Assembly (NCBI RefSeq): GCF_016415625.1 | Contig: NZ_WBXP01000003.1 | Coordinates: 88,918 to 152,917, forward strand | Length of the DNA stretch: 64,000 nucleotides | DNA from: Shimwellia pseudoproteus | GTDB taxonomy: Bacteria; Pseudomonadota; Gammaproteobacteria; Enterobacterales; Enterobacteriaceae | Reading direction: 5' to 3' | Shown: one piece after another, positions 18,508 through 28,457 of the stretch | Position numbering within the stretch: the first letter of the stretch is position 1 | Layout: the number at the start of each line of letters is the position of its first letter | Made by a program: the position numbers and the translations under genes | The notes under the pieces: generated by a model | Databases searched by the model: none | The model's input: only the letters and a program-made list of their open reading frames with translations | Told to the model about the DNA's origin: nothing

Positions 18508-20045
18508 ATGCTAGCCCACTGGTTTTGCAGCCCGATCCGCTGCCGTTCTACACCACTCTGGTGCTGTTCTTGTTGCTGCTGGGGATGATTGGCTGGCGGG
18601 CCGCCAGGGCCACCCGCTCACTCAGTGATTTCCTTGTAATGGGGGGCAAAGCCGGGGCTGTGGTGGGGGGCTTCGCCTACTTTGCCAGCCAGTACAGTAT
18701 GAGCACCTTTATGGGGGTGCCGGCCATGACCTACAGCACCGGTTTTGCCGGGATGAGTATCTCGGTGCCGGGGCTGGCATTTTCAATGATCATTCCGGTG
18801 CTGTTTGTCGGCCGTAAACTGATCCTGCTGGGCAGACGCTACCGGATGCTGACCATGAGCGACTACCTGGCAGATCGTTATGAATCCACCGGGATCCGCG
18901 GGATTCACGCGGTGATGTGCGTCGCCTTCCTGCTGGCGATGATGGGGGCCCAGACCGTGGGGGCTGGGGTTATCCTGCATACCTTTACCGGGCTACCGGA
19001 ATGGGTGGGGGTTATCGCCATGGGGGTTATCGTCATCCTGTATTGCATGACCGGCGGAATGACCGGCGCCATGATGACGGATGTGTTGCAGGGGGCGCTG
19101 ATGGTGACCACCGCCGTGGTCACCTTTCTGGTCTCGGTCCAGGCCGGGGGCGGGATTCAGGCCATCACCACCACCCTCAGCGAGACCCTGCCCGGCCACC
19201 TGACCCACCCGGGCACCAACGGCAACTTCCCCTGGCAGACCTATGCCTCGATGATCGTGATGTGGAGCTTTTTCACCATCGGCCAGCCGACGCTGTTCAC
19301 CAAATTCTTCACCATGAACAGCTACCGCACCATGTTTAAAGCGGTGCTCCTTGGTACCCTCGGCATGTTGCTGTCCGCCACCCTGATTGAGTGGGCCGGG
19401 GTTAACGCCGCCACCTTTATTCACGGCCTGAAAGGCAGTGACGCGGACTTTATTGTGCCGATGATCCTCCAGCAGCATGTCTCCCCGTGGATCTCCGCCC
19501 TGTTGATCACCGGGATCGTCTCTGCGGGGATGTCGACGATCTCCGCCCTGCTGGTGGTGTGCACAGGGGGGATAACCCGGGACATTTACCAGAACCTGTT
19601 CCGCCCCGCCGCCAGCGAGCAACATATTCTGCGCTTATCGCGGCTCTTTACCGTGGTGGTAGGGATTGCCGCGATGATCATTGGCATCATCAAACCGGAC
19701 AGTATTTTCTCACTGATCCGCTTTGCCTTTGGCGGGCTGGGGATCTGGGTCGCCCCGGTAATCCTCGGGATGTACTGGAAGCGCGCCAGCCGCACCGGCG
19801 CCATTTGTGCGGTGATCATCGGTGAAATCGTCTATGTCAGCGTCAGCCTGTGGTTCCCGCATACCACCTTCGGCTTTGATCCGCTGATCGTCTGCTGGGC
19901 GTTTACCATGCTGGTGATGGTGGTGGTCAGCCTGGTCACCCGCCCGGCATCGCCGCAAACCCTGGCACGCCATTTTGATCTTGCGCTCCCGGTCATCGGG
20001 GAACAGGCCGTCACGGCGAGGGGGAACCATGCCAATCACCATTGA
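18504..20045 (+). CDS. Sodium:solute symporter (SSS family)
   Basis: A 513-residue inner-membrane carrier with about 13 hydrophobic segments and the SSS hallmarks: SDFLVMGGKAGAVVGGFAYFASQYSMSTFMG near helices 1-2 and LITGIVSAGMSTISALLVVCTGGITRDIYQ in the sodium-site helix. The start at 18504 has GGGGAGG 8 bases upstream. The substrate is not identifiable from sequence; the creatininase-family amidohydrolase two genes downstream suggests a small amide or cyclic amide. Confidence 0.88.
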   Translation: MNASPLVLQPDPLPFYTTLVLFLLLLGMIGWRAARATRSLSDFLVMGGKAGAVVGGFAYFASQYSMSTFMGVPAMTYSTGFAGMSISVPGLAFSMIIPVLFVGRKLILLGRRYRMLTMSDYLADRYESTGIRGIHAVMCVAFLLAMMGAQTVGAGVILHTFTGLPEWVGVIAMGVIVILYCMTGGMTGAMMTDVLQGALMVTTAVVTFLVSVQAGGGIQAITTTLSETLPGHLTHPGTNGNFPWQTYASMIVMWSFFTIGQPTLFTKFFTMNSYRTMFKAVLLGTLGMLLSATLIEWAGVNAATFIHGLKGSDADFIVPMILQQHVSPWISALLITGIVSAGMSTISALLVVCTGGITRDIYQNLFRPAASEQHILRLSRLFTVVVGIAAMIIGIIKPDSIFSLIRFAFGGLGIWVAPVILGMYWKRASRTGAICAVIIGEIVYVSVSLWFPHTTFGFDPLIVCWAFTMLVMVVVSLVTRPASPQTLARHFDLALPVIGEQAVTARGNHANHH

Positions 20046-20976
20046 TAAACACCTGCCTATCGCTATCCAGTCACAAATTGTCGGCGCCGTTGAGTACAGC
20101 ATGATGGCCGGAGAGTTACGCCCGGGAACGTTGTTACCCTCGGTACGGGCCCTCAGTAAACAGCTGGGGGTCGCCCAGCTGACCGTGAGCTACGCCTACA
20201 ATACCCTCAAGGGGATGGGGCTTATCAAAACCATCCCCGGTAAAGGCACTTACCTGATGCGGGAACGCCAGGGGGAACTGTCCGGCAACCAGCACGAGAA
20301 GCTGCGCCAGCGTTTTATGCAATTACTGTCAGAGGCGCAGTCCCTGGACATCAACCCGGACTTTTTTCAGCACTTGCTGACCCGCCATACAGAAAACAGC
20401 CTGGAACTGAGCTGCCCCATTGCCTACGTGGGCAGCTCGAACCGGATGAATAGGCAGTATCTGGCGGCAATTGGCCAAACCCTGGGAATGACATTGCAGG
20501 CAGATAGCTACACCTTCGCCGATTTTCGGCACCTCGATGCCGAAATTCTCTCCCACTACGGGTTATATCTCACCCTCCCGCACCGGGTGCCGACGCTACG
20601 CCAGCGTCTGGGGCGCCATGTGCCTATCTACGCCCCCTGGCTGACCCTGTCCCCGGAAACCTGCCAGAAGCTGAACCATCTGCCCCAGGGGATGCCGCTG
20701 CTACTGGTGGCCAACTGTGTCCGGTTCCTGCCCACCATGCTGCGTGGGGTCAGGCGCCACGCGCCCCAGGCAGGGATTATCCGCGCCGCCACCCTTGATG
20801 ATGGCGATATTGCCGATCGGCTGACTAGCGCGCCGGTGGTTATCTACAGCACCGGCTGCCTGCAATGCATTCAGCAATATCCGCTCCACGGCATCATGCT
20901 GGAGTACCGCCATATTCCGCACCCGGAGTATCTGCATAACGAACTGTCGCCCGCATTACGCCAGCTGGCGCAGTAA
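20029..20976 (+). CDS. GntR-family regulator with a ligand-binding-like C-terminal domain
   Basis: A 315-residue protein with an N-terminal winged helix of the GntR superfamily (LRPGTLLPSVRALSKQLGV, QLTVSYAYNTLKGMGLI at about residues 30-65), followed by a ~220-residue C-terminal domain. That domain is neither the usual FadR nor the UTRA type and could be a periplasmic-binding-protein-like sensor. The start overlaps the symporter 3' end by 17 bases and has GGGGAA in front. It most likely regulates this four-gene operon in response to its substrate. Confidence 0.75.
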   Translation: MPITIDKHLPIAIQSQIVGAVEYSMMAGELRPGTLLPSVRALSKQLGVAQLTVSYAYNTLKGMGLIKTIPGKGTYLMRERQGELSGNQHEKLRQRFMQLLSEAQSLDINPDFFQHLLTRHTENSLELSCPIAYVGSSNRMNRQYLAAIGQTLGMTLQADSYTFADFRHLDAEILSHYGLYLTLPHRVPTLRQRLGRHVPIYAPWLTLSPETCQKLNHLPQGMPLLLVANCVRFLPTMLRGVRRHAPQAGIIRAATLDDGDIADRLTSAPVVIYSTGCLQCIQQYPLHGIMLEYRHIPHPEYLHNELSPALRQLAQ

Positions 20977-20997
20977 CACGGTAAATAAGGGGGTAAA

Positions 20998-21720
20998 ATG
21001 CAAATTGCCAATATGAACTGGTTCCAGCTCGATACGTACCTGAAGCACGATAACCGGGTGATCCTGCCGCTGGGCAGTACTGAGCAACATGCCTGGCTGA
21101 GCCTGTGTACCGATCATATCCTCGCGTCCCGGCTGGCTAACGAAGTGGGTGATTTGTGCGGGGTGCCGGTTTACCCGGGCCTGCCCTTTGGGATGGCCCC
21201 CTATTTCAGCGCCTTCCCCGGGACTATCTCCCTCACCCCGGACACCTACCAGCGGCTGATAAGCGATATTCTTACCAGCCTGTACACCAGTGGCTTTCGC
21301 CGCATCCTTATCATTAATGGTCACGGGGGAAACAGCCCGGTCCAGGCCCAGATCCACCACTGGCTGAACCAGCACCCCGGGGCCCGGGTGCTGTTACACA
21401 ACTGGTGGTCAGCCCCCCACACCCGCCGCCAGGTGCAGCACTGCGCCACCAATGCCAGCCACGCCTCCTGGATGGAGAACTTCCCCTGGACCCGTCTGGC
21501 CGGTGTGACACTGCCGGACCATGAAAAACCGGCCCTCGACGTGGCCCAACTGGCCCAGCTCCCTGCCGGGGCGGTGCGGGAATATATTGGCGACGGCAAC
21601 TATGGCGGCCAGTACCAGCGCAGCGACGAAGAGATGCTGGCCATCTGGCAAACCGCCCGCCAGGAGACCCGGCAACTGCTGGAGCACGGCTGGGTAGAGC
21701 CAACAGCCGGACAGCGCTGA
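20998..21720 (+). CDS. Creatininase-family amidohydrolase
   Basis: A 240-residue metal-dependent hydrolase of the creatininase fold, whose members open cyclic or linear amides. The metal motif LPLGSTEQHAWLSLCTD supplies E29, H31 and D39, and IINGHGGN (residues 105-112) supplies H109. The usual HAGExExS motif is degenerate here (HASWMENF), which may mean a changed substrate. It is the last gene of the symporter/GntR set, 21 bases after the regulator, and is convergent with phnX. Confidence 0.85.
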   Translation: MQIANMNWFQLDTYLKHDNRVILPLGSTEQHAWLSLCTDHILASRLANEVGDLCGVPVYPGLPFGMAPYFSAFPGTISLTPDTYQRLISDILTSLYTSGFRRILIINGHGGNSPVQAQIHHWLNQHPGARVLLHNWWSAPHTRRQVQHCATNASHASWMENFPWTRLAGVTLPDHEKPALDVAQLAQLPAGAVREYIGDGNYGGQYQRSDEEMLAIWQTARQETRQLLEHGWVEPTAGQR

Positions 21721-21729
21721 TCGCAACAC

Positions 21730-22539
21730 TCAGGGGCGCTCACCCCGCGCCAGGCGGCGGTTGATCTGGGCAATCACCCCGGGCAACTCCGCCAGGGTAT
21801 CCACCACATAATGGGCCCCGGCACGGTAAAGCGTCTCGCTCGCCTGCTGGCGCCGCTGGGCCACCTCCGCGGCGGACATATTCTGATACTCCTGCCAGGT
21901 GGCGCCGAACGCGTTACCGGACAGCGCCAGCCCGAGGGTCCACATCCCGGCATTCAGCCCTTCGGCAATCCCCGGTACCGCATCGTCCACTTTGATACAG
22001 TGGCTGACGGCATCCACCCCGAGGGCGATGACATTTTCCAGCGCCATCCACGGCCCGGGGCGACCACCGGCGGCCAGATCATCGGTGGCCACCCAGTGGT
22101 CCGGGGCATACCCCTGTTGTGCGGCAGCGGGCACCAGCGCCTCCATCACCGCCCGGGGATAACCGGAACAAGAGCCGATGCGGATCCCCTGTTCACGTAA
22201 CTGGCGGATAGTGTCTGTCACCCCGGCGATGGGGGTGGCAAAATCCACCACTTTGCGGATTTGCAGCGGCATAAAAGCCGCATAAATGGCGTCAACATCC
22301 GCGTGGCTCATGGGCCGCCCCAGCGCGTTCTGCCAGCGGGCCGCCACCGACGGTAACTTGCCGAGGGCGTCAATATGTTGCCACTTACCCAGCCCCATCG
22401 GCACCCGGGCCTCTTCCAGGGTTATCGGGATACCGAATGCCTGATGAAACGCCTCCACAAAAATAGACGTCGGCGCAAAGGAGCCAAAATCGACCGTGGT
22501 ACCGGCCCAGTCGAGGATCACTGCATTAATCTGGTTCAT
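21730..22539 (-). CDS. phnX: Phosphonoacetaldehyde hydrolase PhnX
   Basis: PhnX hydrolyses phosphonoacetaldehyde to acetaldehyde and phosphate, the second step of 2-aminoethylphosphonate breakdown. It is a HAD-superfamily enzyme: nucleophile D10 in [10 protein letters not shown], the Schiff-base lysine K52 in MGLGKWQHI, and the GGRPGPWM and KVDDAVPGI segments are all present. The 269-residue length matches Salmonella PhnX. ATG 22539 gives the family N-terminus. A GTG at 22551 overlaps the phnW stop as GTGA, and neither start has a good ribosome binding site, so coupling to phnW is likely. Confidence 0.97.
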   Translation of the reverse strand: MNQINAVILDWAGTTVDFGSFAPTSIFVEAFHQAFGIPITLEEARVPMGLGKWQHIDALGKLPSVAARWQNALGRPMSHADVDAIYAAFMPLQIRKVVDFATPIAGVTDTIRQLREQGIRIGSCSGYPRAVMEALVPAAAQQGYAPDHWVATDDLAAGGRPGPWMALENVIALGVDAVSHCIKVDDAVPGIAEGLNAGMWTLGLALSGNAFGATWQEYQNMSAAEVAQRRQQASETLYRAGAHYVVDTLAELPGVIAQINRRLARGERP

Positions 22540-22547
22540 AGGAGGTC

Positions 22548-23654
22548 TCACGCTAGCCAGTACATGGATTGTTTAATCGCGCTCAGCAGCGCCGCGATAT
22601 CTGCCGGGTACACTTCGCCGATATTGCCAATGCGGAAGCAGTCACTTTGCGAGACTTTCCCCGGATAGATAACAAAACCCCGGGCTTTCAGGCGCTGGTA
22701 GAATTCGGCAAAACGCCACTGAGGATGCTGCGGGGCGCGAAACGCGGTAATAATCGGTGAGTGCTGGTCCGCCTCCAGCAGCGGGGTAAACCCTAACTGG
22801 CGCATCCCGGCGACCAGTTGCTGCTGGTTGTGGCAATAGCGCTGATGGCGGCTGGCTATCCCGCCTTCATCGGCCAGTTCGCGCAGCGCCTGAGCAAAAG
22901 CCAGCACCGTGTGGGTGGGGGAAGTAAACCGCCACTTGCCGTGGTTATCCTCCATACAGCGCCACTGGTCATACAGGTCGAGGGACAGCGAGCGGGAGCG
23001 CCCGGCACAGCCCGCCAGCGCCGCCCGGCGGGCAATCACAAACGCAAACCCCGGTACCCCCTGGATGCACTTATTGGCGGAGCTTATCAGGTAGTCAATA
23101 TGCAGTTCGGCTACGTCCAGCGGGATAGCACCAAAGCTGCTCATCGCGTCGACGATATAGCCTTTGCGGTAGCGCTGCGCCAGTTCAGCTATCTCGCGGA
23201 TGGGGTTGAGCATACCGGTGGTGGTTTCACAGTGCACTATGGCGATATGGCTAATAGCCGGGTCCGCCAGCAAATACTGTTCTGCGGCCTCCACGGCAGG
23301 CCGGGAGACCTCACCGCAGTCATACAGGGTATGGGCAATCCCCATGCGGCCCGCCATTTCTGCCATCCGCGCCCCGTAGGCGCCGTTACTGATAATCAGC
23401 AGCTTATCCTGTGGCGCCAGCACCGTCCCCAGTACCGCCTCCACCGCATAGCTGCCGCTCCCCTGGAGGAGCACGGCGGTGTAGTCATCACGGGCGGTGG
23501 TTGCCAGACTCACCAGTTGCTGGCGAATGGCCTGCACCACCCCCAGATTGTAATCGTCATCCCAGGTACAGCTGTCCACCAGCATCGCCGCTTTTACCGT
23601 AGGCGAGGTGGTCAGCGGGCCGGGGGTCAGCAGCAAATAGCGTTGTTGATTCAT
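22548..23654 (-). CDS. phnW: 2-aminoethylphosphonate:pyruvate aminotransferase PhnW
   Basis: PhnW transfers the amino group of 2-aminoethylphosphonate to pyruvate, giving phosphonoacetaldehyde and alanine. The 368-residue class V aminotransferase has the PLP lysine K195 in [13 protein letters not shown] and the N-terminal [11 protein letters not shown] signature. It heads the minus-strand phnWX pair, with a PhnR-type site 10 bases before its start codon, divergent from phnR. Confidence 0.97.
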   Translation of the reverse strand: MNQQRYLLLTPGPLTTSPTVKAAMLVDSCTWDDDYNLGVVQAIRQQLVSLATTARDDYTAVLLQGSGSYAVEAVLGTVLAPQDKLLIISNGAYGARMAEMAGRMGIAHTLYDCGEVSRPAVEAAEQYLLADPAISHIAIVHCETTTGMLNPIREIAELAQRYRKGYIVDAMSSFGAIPLDVAELHIDYLISSANKCIQGVPGFAFVIARRAALAGCAGRSRSLSLDLYDQWRCMEDNHGKWRFTSPTHTVLAFAQALRELADEGGIASRHQRYCHNQQQLVAGMRQLGFTPLLEADQHSPIITAFRAPQHPQWRFAEFYQRLKARGFVIYPGKVSQSDCFRIGNIGEVYPADIAALLSAIKQSMYWLA

Positions 23655-23663
23655 ATTGTCACC

Positions 23664-23679
23664 ATTGGTCTATACCAGA
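23664..23679 (-). promoter_or_regulatory. PhnR-type operator before phnW
   Basis: On the minus strand this reads TCTGGTATAGACCAAT, identical over 16 bases to the site before phnS, with the imperfect palindrome GGTATAGACC at its centre. It lies just upstream of the phnW start codon. GntR/HutC regulators such as PhnR bind palindromes of this kind; the assignment is inference from repetition and position. Confidence 0.75.
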
Positions 23680-23805
23680 TGCGTATTATCATGGATAAAT
23701 CTTGCGCACCGGGTCAAAGGAAAAATGGCGCTGAAATAAAAAATTCATCTGGCGATGTATACTGTTGCCCATCGAATCAGCCATCTATCGGGGCAGTAAG
23801 TGACC

Positions 23806-24525
23806 ATGAAACCAGCGGCGGCGGAGACCCCCCACTACTTAGTAATCAAAGCCCAGATCCAGGCGCGTATTCAAAACGGCGCCCTGAAAAGCGGGGATAA
23901 GCTGCCGTCTGAGCGGGAGCTGTGCGCCATTTTCAATACCACCCGGGTAACCATCCGCGAAAGCCTGGCCCAGCTGGAGTCCAGCGGCGCTATCTACCGG
24001 GCGGGCCGGCGCGGCTGGTTTGTGACCCCGGAACGCCTGTGGATGGACCCGACCCAGAACACCAATTTCCATAAGCTGTGCCGCGAGCAGGGCCGCACCC
24101 CGGAAACCCGCCTGCTGCACGGCGTAGTTACCACGGTACCCGGCGAGGTGATGGCCCCGCTGCAATTACAACCCTTTGATCAGATTTACCTGCTGACCCG
24201 TCTGCGCCTGGCAGATGGCCGGGCAATCTGTTACAGCGAAAATCACTGCCTGCCCGCCCGGGTACCGGAGCTGCTCAACCACGATCTCAACGGCAGCCTG
24301 ACCGAGGTATACGAGGCGAACTACGGGCTGATATATACCAGTATGCATCTGTCGTTTTACCCCACCGCATTACCGGCCCAGGCCGCCCAGGCGCTGGGGG
24401 TGATGGAAGGCCGCCCGGCGCTGTTACTGCAGCGGCTGAATTACGATCAGCACGGTAGGGTGCTTGATTTTGATATTGAATACTGGCGTCACGATAGCCT
24501 GAGAATAGAAGTAGACACTCACTAA
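23806..24525 (+). CDS. phnR: GntR/HutC-family regulator PhnR
   Basis: Regulator of 2-aminoethylphosphonate uptake and use. The 239 residues match the Salmonella protein in length and sequence: a winged helix ([21 protein letters not shown], about residues 28-70) and a UTRA effector domain ([19 protein letters not shown] to [14 protein letters not shown]). ATG 23806 gives the Salmonella-like N-terminus; a GTG two codons earlier is possible. It is divergent from phnWX and upstream of phnSTUV, and a shared 16-base site stands before both. Confidence 0.95.
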   Translation: MKPAAAETPHYLVIKAQIQARIQNGALKSGDKLPSERELCAIFNTTRVTIRESLAQLESSGAIYRAGRRGWFVTPERLWMDPTQNTNFHKLCREQGRTPETRLLHGVVTTVPGEVMAPLQLQPFDQIYLLTRLRLADGRAICYSENHCLPARVPELLNHDLNGSLTEVYEANYGLIYTSMHLSFYPTALPAQAAQALGVMEGRPALLLQRLNYDQHGRVLDFDIEYWRHDSLRIEVDTH

Positions 24526-24560
24526 CATTACCGAAGCCCCCCCGCGCGCACCGGATACCG

Positions 24561-24586
24561 GGAAAATGAGGTTGCGGTCATTTTCC
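24561..24586 (+). other. Hairpin in the phnR-phnS gap
   Basis: GGAAAATGA and TCATTTTCC are perfect 9-base inverted arms with an 8-base loop. It follows the phnR stop by about 35 bases and precedes the phnS operator. It may end or stabilise the phnR transcript; no U-tract is present. Confidence 0.45.
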
Positions 24587-24617
24587 TGTCATAAAAAACC
24601 GTTAGCCTGGAATAAAT

Positions 24618-24633
24618 TCTGGTATAGACCAAT
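24618..24633 (+). promoter_or_regulatory. PhnR-type operator before phnS
   Basis: TCTGGTATAGACCAAT, the same 16 bases found in opposite orientation before phnW. It lies 20 bases upstream of the phnS start codon, between the hairpin and the GAGGT ribosome binding site. Shared position and sequence support one regulator for both halves of the phn cluster. Confidence 0.75.
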
Positions 24634-24653
24634 TATTCTAGCGAGGTATAAAC

Positions 24654-25667
24654 ATGAAAGGTTCCGTGCGCATGCTGGTTGCCACCCTGGCGCTGGCCAC
24701 GTCCCCTGTCTGGGCGGCACCGGTGGTTACCGTTTACTCTGCCGATGGCCTGCACGACGGCGATAACAGCTGGTATCAGCAGCAGTTTGCCGCCTTCACC
24801 CGCGCCACCGGCATTAGTGTGCAGTATGTGGAGGGCGGCTCCGGTGCCATTGTCGAGCGGCTGGTCAAAGAGCGCAGCAACCCCCAGGCCGATGTGCTGA
24901 TCACCGTCCCGCCGTTTATCCAGCGGGCCGATAGCCAGCAGTTACTGGCGCCGTTTACCCCCCAGGGAGCTGACCAGATCCCGGAGGCCACCGGCCATTA
25001 CACCCCGCTGGTGAATAACTACCTGAGTTTTATTTACAACCGTCAGCACCTGTCCCAGCCCCCCGCCACCTGGCAGGCCCTGCTGGACAGCCAGTTTCGC
25101 AACAAGCTGCAATACTCCACCCCGGGCCAGGCCGGGGACGGCACCGCAGTGATGCTGCAAGTCTTTAACAGCCTCGGCAGCAAAGACGCCGGGTTCGCCT
25201 ACCTGGCACAGTTACAAAAAAATAATGTCGGGCCCTCTGCCTCTACCGGCAAGCTGACCGCCCTGGTCAATAAAGGCGAGCTGTATATCGCTAACGGTGA
25301 TGTGCAGATGAACCTGTCACAGATGCAGCGTAACCCCAATGTCGGGATCTTCTGGCCCGCCGACAGCCACGGCCAGCGCAGCGCCCTGGCGCTACCCTAT
25401 GTGATTGGCCTGGTGGCTAACGGCCCGGAGAGTGACAACGGCAAAAAGTTGATTAACTTCCTGCTGGATAAACCCGCCCAGATGCAGGTCAGCGCCCTTT
25501 CCTGGGGGCTGCCGGTACGCGGGGATATTACCCCCACCGACGACCACTACCGGCAAGCCCACCAGCTGATGGCCGGTGTCACCCCCTGGAGCCCGGACTG
25601 GAACGCCGTCGCGACTACGCTGGCGGCGGATATTGCCCGCTGGCGCAGCGTGACCGGGGAGGAGTAA
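24654..25667 (+). CDS. phnS: 2-aminoethylphosphonate-binding protein PhnS
   Basis: Periplasmic substrate-binding protein of the PhnSTUV importer, 337 residues as in Salmonella. A signal peptide ends near residue 22 ([10 protein letters not shown]). The body belongs to the Fe3+/AEP-type class 1 binding proteins ([38 protein letters not shown]). It is the first gene of the phnSTUV operon. Confidence 0.96.
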   Translation: MKGSVRMLVATLALATSPVWAAPVVTVYSADGLHDGDNSWYQQQFAAFTRATGISVQYVEGGSGAIVERLVKERSNPQADVLITVPPFIQRADSQQLLAPFTPQGADQIPEATGHYTPLVNNYLSFIYNRQHLSQPPATWQALLDSQFRNKLQYSTPGQAGDGTAVMLQVFNSLGSKDAGFAYLAQLQKNNVGPSASTGKLTALVNKGELYIANGDVQMNLSQMQRNPNVGIFWPADSHGQRSALALPYVIGLVANGPESDNGKKLINFLLDKPAQMQVSALSWGLPVRGDITPTDDHYRQAHQLMAGVTPWSPDWNAVATTLAADIARWRSVTGEE

Positions 25668-25671
25668 CCCT

Positions 25672-26781
25672 ATGCTGATGAAACGCCGGAAAACACCAGC
25701 AACCACCGCCCAGCAGAGCGCCGGCATTGTGCTGGAGGAGGTGCGGGTCTCCTACCACGGTAATACGGTACTGAAACCCCTGTCGCTGAACATCGCCCCC
25801 GGAGAAGTGCTGGCGCTGATTGGCCCTTCGGGCTCCGGGAAAACAACAGTGCTGCGGGCCGTGGCCGGTTTTGTCCAGCCGGCCGCCGGGCGCATTTTCA
25901 TTGGCGGCCAGGATGTAACCCATTTGCCCCCCTGGCAGCGGGGGCTGGGGATGGTAGTACAAAACTACGCCCTGTTCCCCCATATGCGGGTCAGTGACAA
26001 TGTGGCCTTCGGGCTGCGGGCCCGCAAACAGCCTGCGGCGCTGATCGCCGAACGGGTAGCAGAAGCCCTCACCATTGTGGGGATGGCGGATTATGCCCAG
26101 CGCTACCCTCATCAGTTATCCGGCGGCCAGCAGCAGCGGGTCGCGATTGCCAGAGCCATCGCGGTGCGCCCCCGGGTGTTACTGCTTGATGAACCGCTGT
26201 CCGCCCTGGATGCGCAGATCCGCCACAGTATGGTGGAAGAGATAGCCCGGCTGCACCAGGAGCTGCCGGAGCTGACCATCCTCTATGTCACCCACGATCA
26301 GAGCGAAGCCCTGACCCTGGCAGACAACATCGGCATTATGCAGGGCGGCGATATGGTGGCCCACGGGGAGACCCAAAGCCTGTACCGCCACCCTCCCTGC
26401 CGGTTTGCGGCGGAGTTTCTTGGCCGGGCGAATATTCTGCCCGCCACGGCGCTCTCTGCCGGTAACGGGCCGGGCATCATTGATATCAGTTGCGCCGGGG
26501 CGGTGATCCGTGGCTATGCCACTGGCCCCCACACTCCGGGGAATAAACTGCTCTGTCTGCGCCCCCAGCATATTAGCCTGGCCCCGCGATCGCCCCACAG
26601 TAACCGGCTGACCGCCCGGCTCTCCGCCGTGAGCTGGCAGGGGGAGCTGACCCACCTGACCTGTGACGTACAAGGTAACGCGCTACGGCTGGTAGTCACC
26701 CAGACCGACGGGCTTCCCCGCCCCGGAGAGACGCTGACCCTGTGGTTTGAACCGGACGATGCTGTTCTGATTGAGGTGTAA
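25672..26781 (+). CDS. phnT: 2-aminoethylphosphonate ABC transporter ATPase PhnT
   Basis: ATPase of the PhnSTUV importer, 369 residues as in Salmonella. Walker A GPSGSGKTT, signature LSGGQQQRVAIARA and Walker B VLLLDEPLSALD are intact, and a TOBE-like domain occupies the C-terminal ~100 residues. It follows phnS after 4 bases. Confidence 0.96.
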   Translation: MLMKRRKTPATTAQQSAGIVLEEVRVSYHGNTVLKPLSLNIAPGEVLALIGPSGSGKTTVLRAVAGFVQPAAGRIFIGGQDVTHLPPWQRGLGMVVQNYALFPHMRVSDNVAFGLRARKQPAALIAERVAEALTIVGMADYAQRYPHQLSGGQQQRVAIARAIAVRPRVLLLDEPLSALDAQIRHSMVEEIARLHQELPELTILYVTHDQSEALTLADNIGIMQGGDMVAHGETQSLYRHPPCRFAAEFLGRANILPATALSAGNGPGIIDISCAGAVIRGYATGPHTPGNKLLCLRPQHISLAPRSPHSNRLTARLSAVSWQGELTHLTCDVQGNALRLVVTQTDGLPRPGETLTLWFEPDDAVLIEV

Positions 26782-26782
26782 C

Positions 26783-27652
26783 ATGGCGCTGTCACAGGTA
26801 TTTACCCTGCCGGGCCGTCTGCGCTTACCGGGTGGCTGGCTGGCCTTACCGCTGCTGGTGCTGGCGGTACTGTTTTTTTACCCGCTGCTGTTGATTGCCG
26901 GCCAGGCGCTGCATGACCCGGCGGGGGCATTAAGTTTCGCCTCCGTTGAACAGGTGCTGGGCTCCCGGCGCTTTGGCCACGGGCTACTTAACACGGTGCA
27001 GATAGCCCTGTGCGCCACCGTCGGCTGTCTGGTACTCGGCACGCTACTGTCATTGATTCTGGTCTTTATTCCCTTCCCCGGCAGCGGCCTGATTGCCCGG
27101 GTAATTGACACTATTATTGCCCTGCCGACGTTCCTGATAACCCTGGCATTCACCTTTATTTATGGCTCCGCCGGGCTACTCAATGGCGGGCTGATGTCGG
27201 CATTTAACCTGCCCCTGCCGCCGGTCAATTTTCTCTATTCGATCTGGGGGGTCATTCTGGCTGAAATTACCGTTTTCACCCCGCTGGTGATGCGCCCGCT
27301 GATGGCCGCCCTGCGCCAGTTGGATCGCAGCCAGCTTGAGGCCGCCGCCATTCTTGGCGCCACGCCGCTGCGCACCGTGCGCCAGGTTATCCTCCCCGCC
27401 GCCCGGCCCGCACTGCTGGCCGGGGGCAGCCTGTGTCTGCTGCTGACCACCAACGAATTTGGCATTGTGTTGTTTATCGGCGCCAAAGGGGTCACCACCT
27501 TACCGATGATGGTGTACAGCAAGGCTATCCTCGAATCTGACTACACCGTGGCCTGCGTGATTGCGCTGATCAATATCGCCCTCTCCCTTGGCCTGTTTAC
27601 CCTGTACCGTCTGGCGGCCCGCCGCGCCGCCCACAGCACAACAAGGAGCTAA
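26783..27652 (+). CDS. phnU: 2-aminoethylphosphonate ABC transporter permease PhnU
   Basis: First permease of the importer, 289 residues with about six membrane segments. The EAA loop is EAAAILGATPLRTVRQVILPAARPALL in part. It starts one base after the phnT stop, so the genes are translationally coupled. Membership is clear from gene order and similarity to Salmonella PhnU. Confidence 0.95.
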   Translation: MALSQVFTLPGRLRLPGGWLALPLLVLAVLFFYPLLLIAGQALHDPAGALSFASVEQVLGSRRFGHGLLNTVQIALCATVGCLVLGTLLSLILVFIPFPGSGLIARVIDTIIALPTFLITLAFTFIYGSAGLLNGGLMSAFNLPLPPVNFLYSIWGVILAEITVFTPLVMRPLMAALRQLDRSQLEAAAILGATPLRTVRQVILPAARPALLAGGSLCLLLTTNEFGIVLFIGAKGVTTLPMMVYSKAILESDYTVACVIALINIALSLGLFTLYRLAARRAAHSTTRS

Positions 27653-27653
27653 C

Positions 27654-28448
27654 ATGACCGGGTCCCGTTATGGCGCGCGCCTTGCCGCCTTGCTCGCCAT
27701 CCTGCTGTTTTGCCTGTTCTTCTTACTGCCGCTGGTGGTCATTTTGATGTCCAGCCTCAGCCAGCAGTGGAATGGCGTGATCCCCGAGGGGTTTACCCTG
27801 CGCCACTATGTGGCGGCCCTCAGCGGCGGCAGCTGGCACAACCTGGTAAACAGCCTGATTATCGGCGTAACCGCCAGCCTGTTTGCCCTGGTTTGCGGCA
27901 GCCTGGCGGCCCTGGCCCTGCGCCAGTACAGCGCCTTCTGGCAACGTAAACTGAGTATGCTGTTCTACCTGCCCAGCGCTATCCCGTCGGTATCCGTGGG
28001 GCTGGGGCTACTGGTGGCGTTCAGCCAGGGGCCTTTGCAGATGAACGGCACCTTTTATATTGTTCCGGCGGCCCATTTTATTCTGGTCTGCGCCTTTACG
28101 TTCAGCCACCTGAGTGCCGGGCTGGCCTGCCTGCCTAAAGACACCGAACAGGTGGCGGCCAGCCTGGGGGCATCACCCGGTTACCGGCTGCGCCATATTA
28201 CGCTGCCGTTACTGACGCCGTGGATGATCTCAGCCCTTGCCCTAAGCCTGTCACTGTCAATGGGGGAACTGGGGGCCACCATGATGATCTACCCGCCGGG
28301 GTGGAGCACGCTACCGGTGGCGATTTTCGGCCTGACGGATCGGGGGAATATTGCCGACAGCGCGGCGCTGACCATCATTCTGGTGGCGGTCACGCTGCTG
28401 ATTATGGTGAAGCTGGAGCGGCTGGCCCATCTGCCGGGACGGGCCTGA
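27654..28448 (+). CDS. phnV: 2-aminoethylphosphonate ABC transporter permease PhnV
   Basis: Second permease of the importer, 264 residues and six membrane segments, with the EAA-type loop VAASLGASPGYRLRHITLP. AAGGAGC lies before the ATG at 27654, one base after the phnU stop. It closes the phnSTUV operon and is convergent with the UPF0303 gene 9 bases later. Confidence 0.95.
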   Translation: MTGSRYGARLAALLAILLFCLFFLLPLVVILMSSLSQQWNGVIPEGFTLRHYVAALSGGSWHNLVNSLIIGVTASLFALVCGSLAALALRQYSAFWQRKLSMLFYLPSAIPSVSVGLGLLVAFSQGPLQMNGTFYIVPAAHFILVCAFTFSHLSAGLACLPKDTEQVAASLGASPGYRLRHITLPLLTPWMISALALSLSLSMGELGATMMIYPPGWSTLPVAIFGLTDRGNIADSAALTIILVAVTLLIMVKLERLAHLPGRA

Positions 28449-28457
28449 GCCGTGAGG

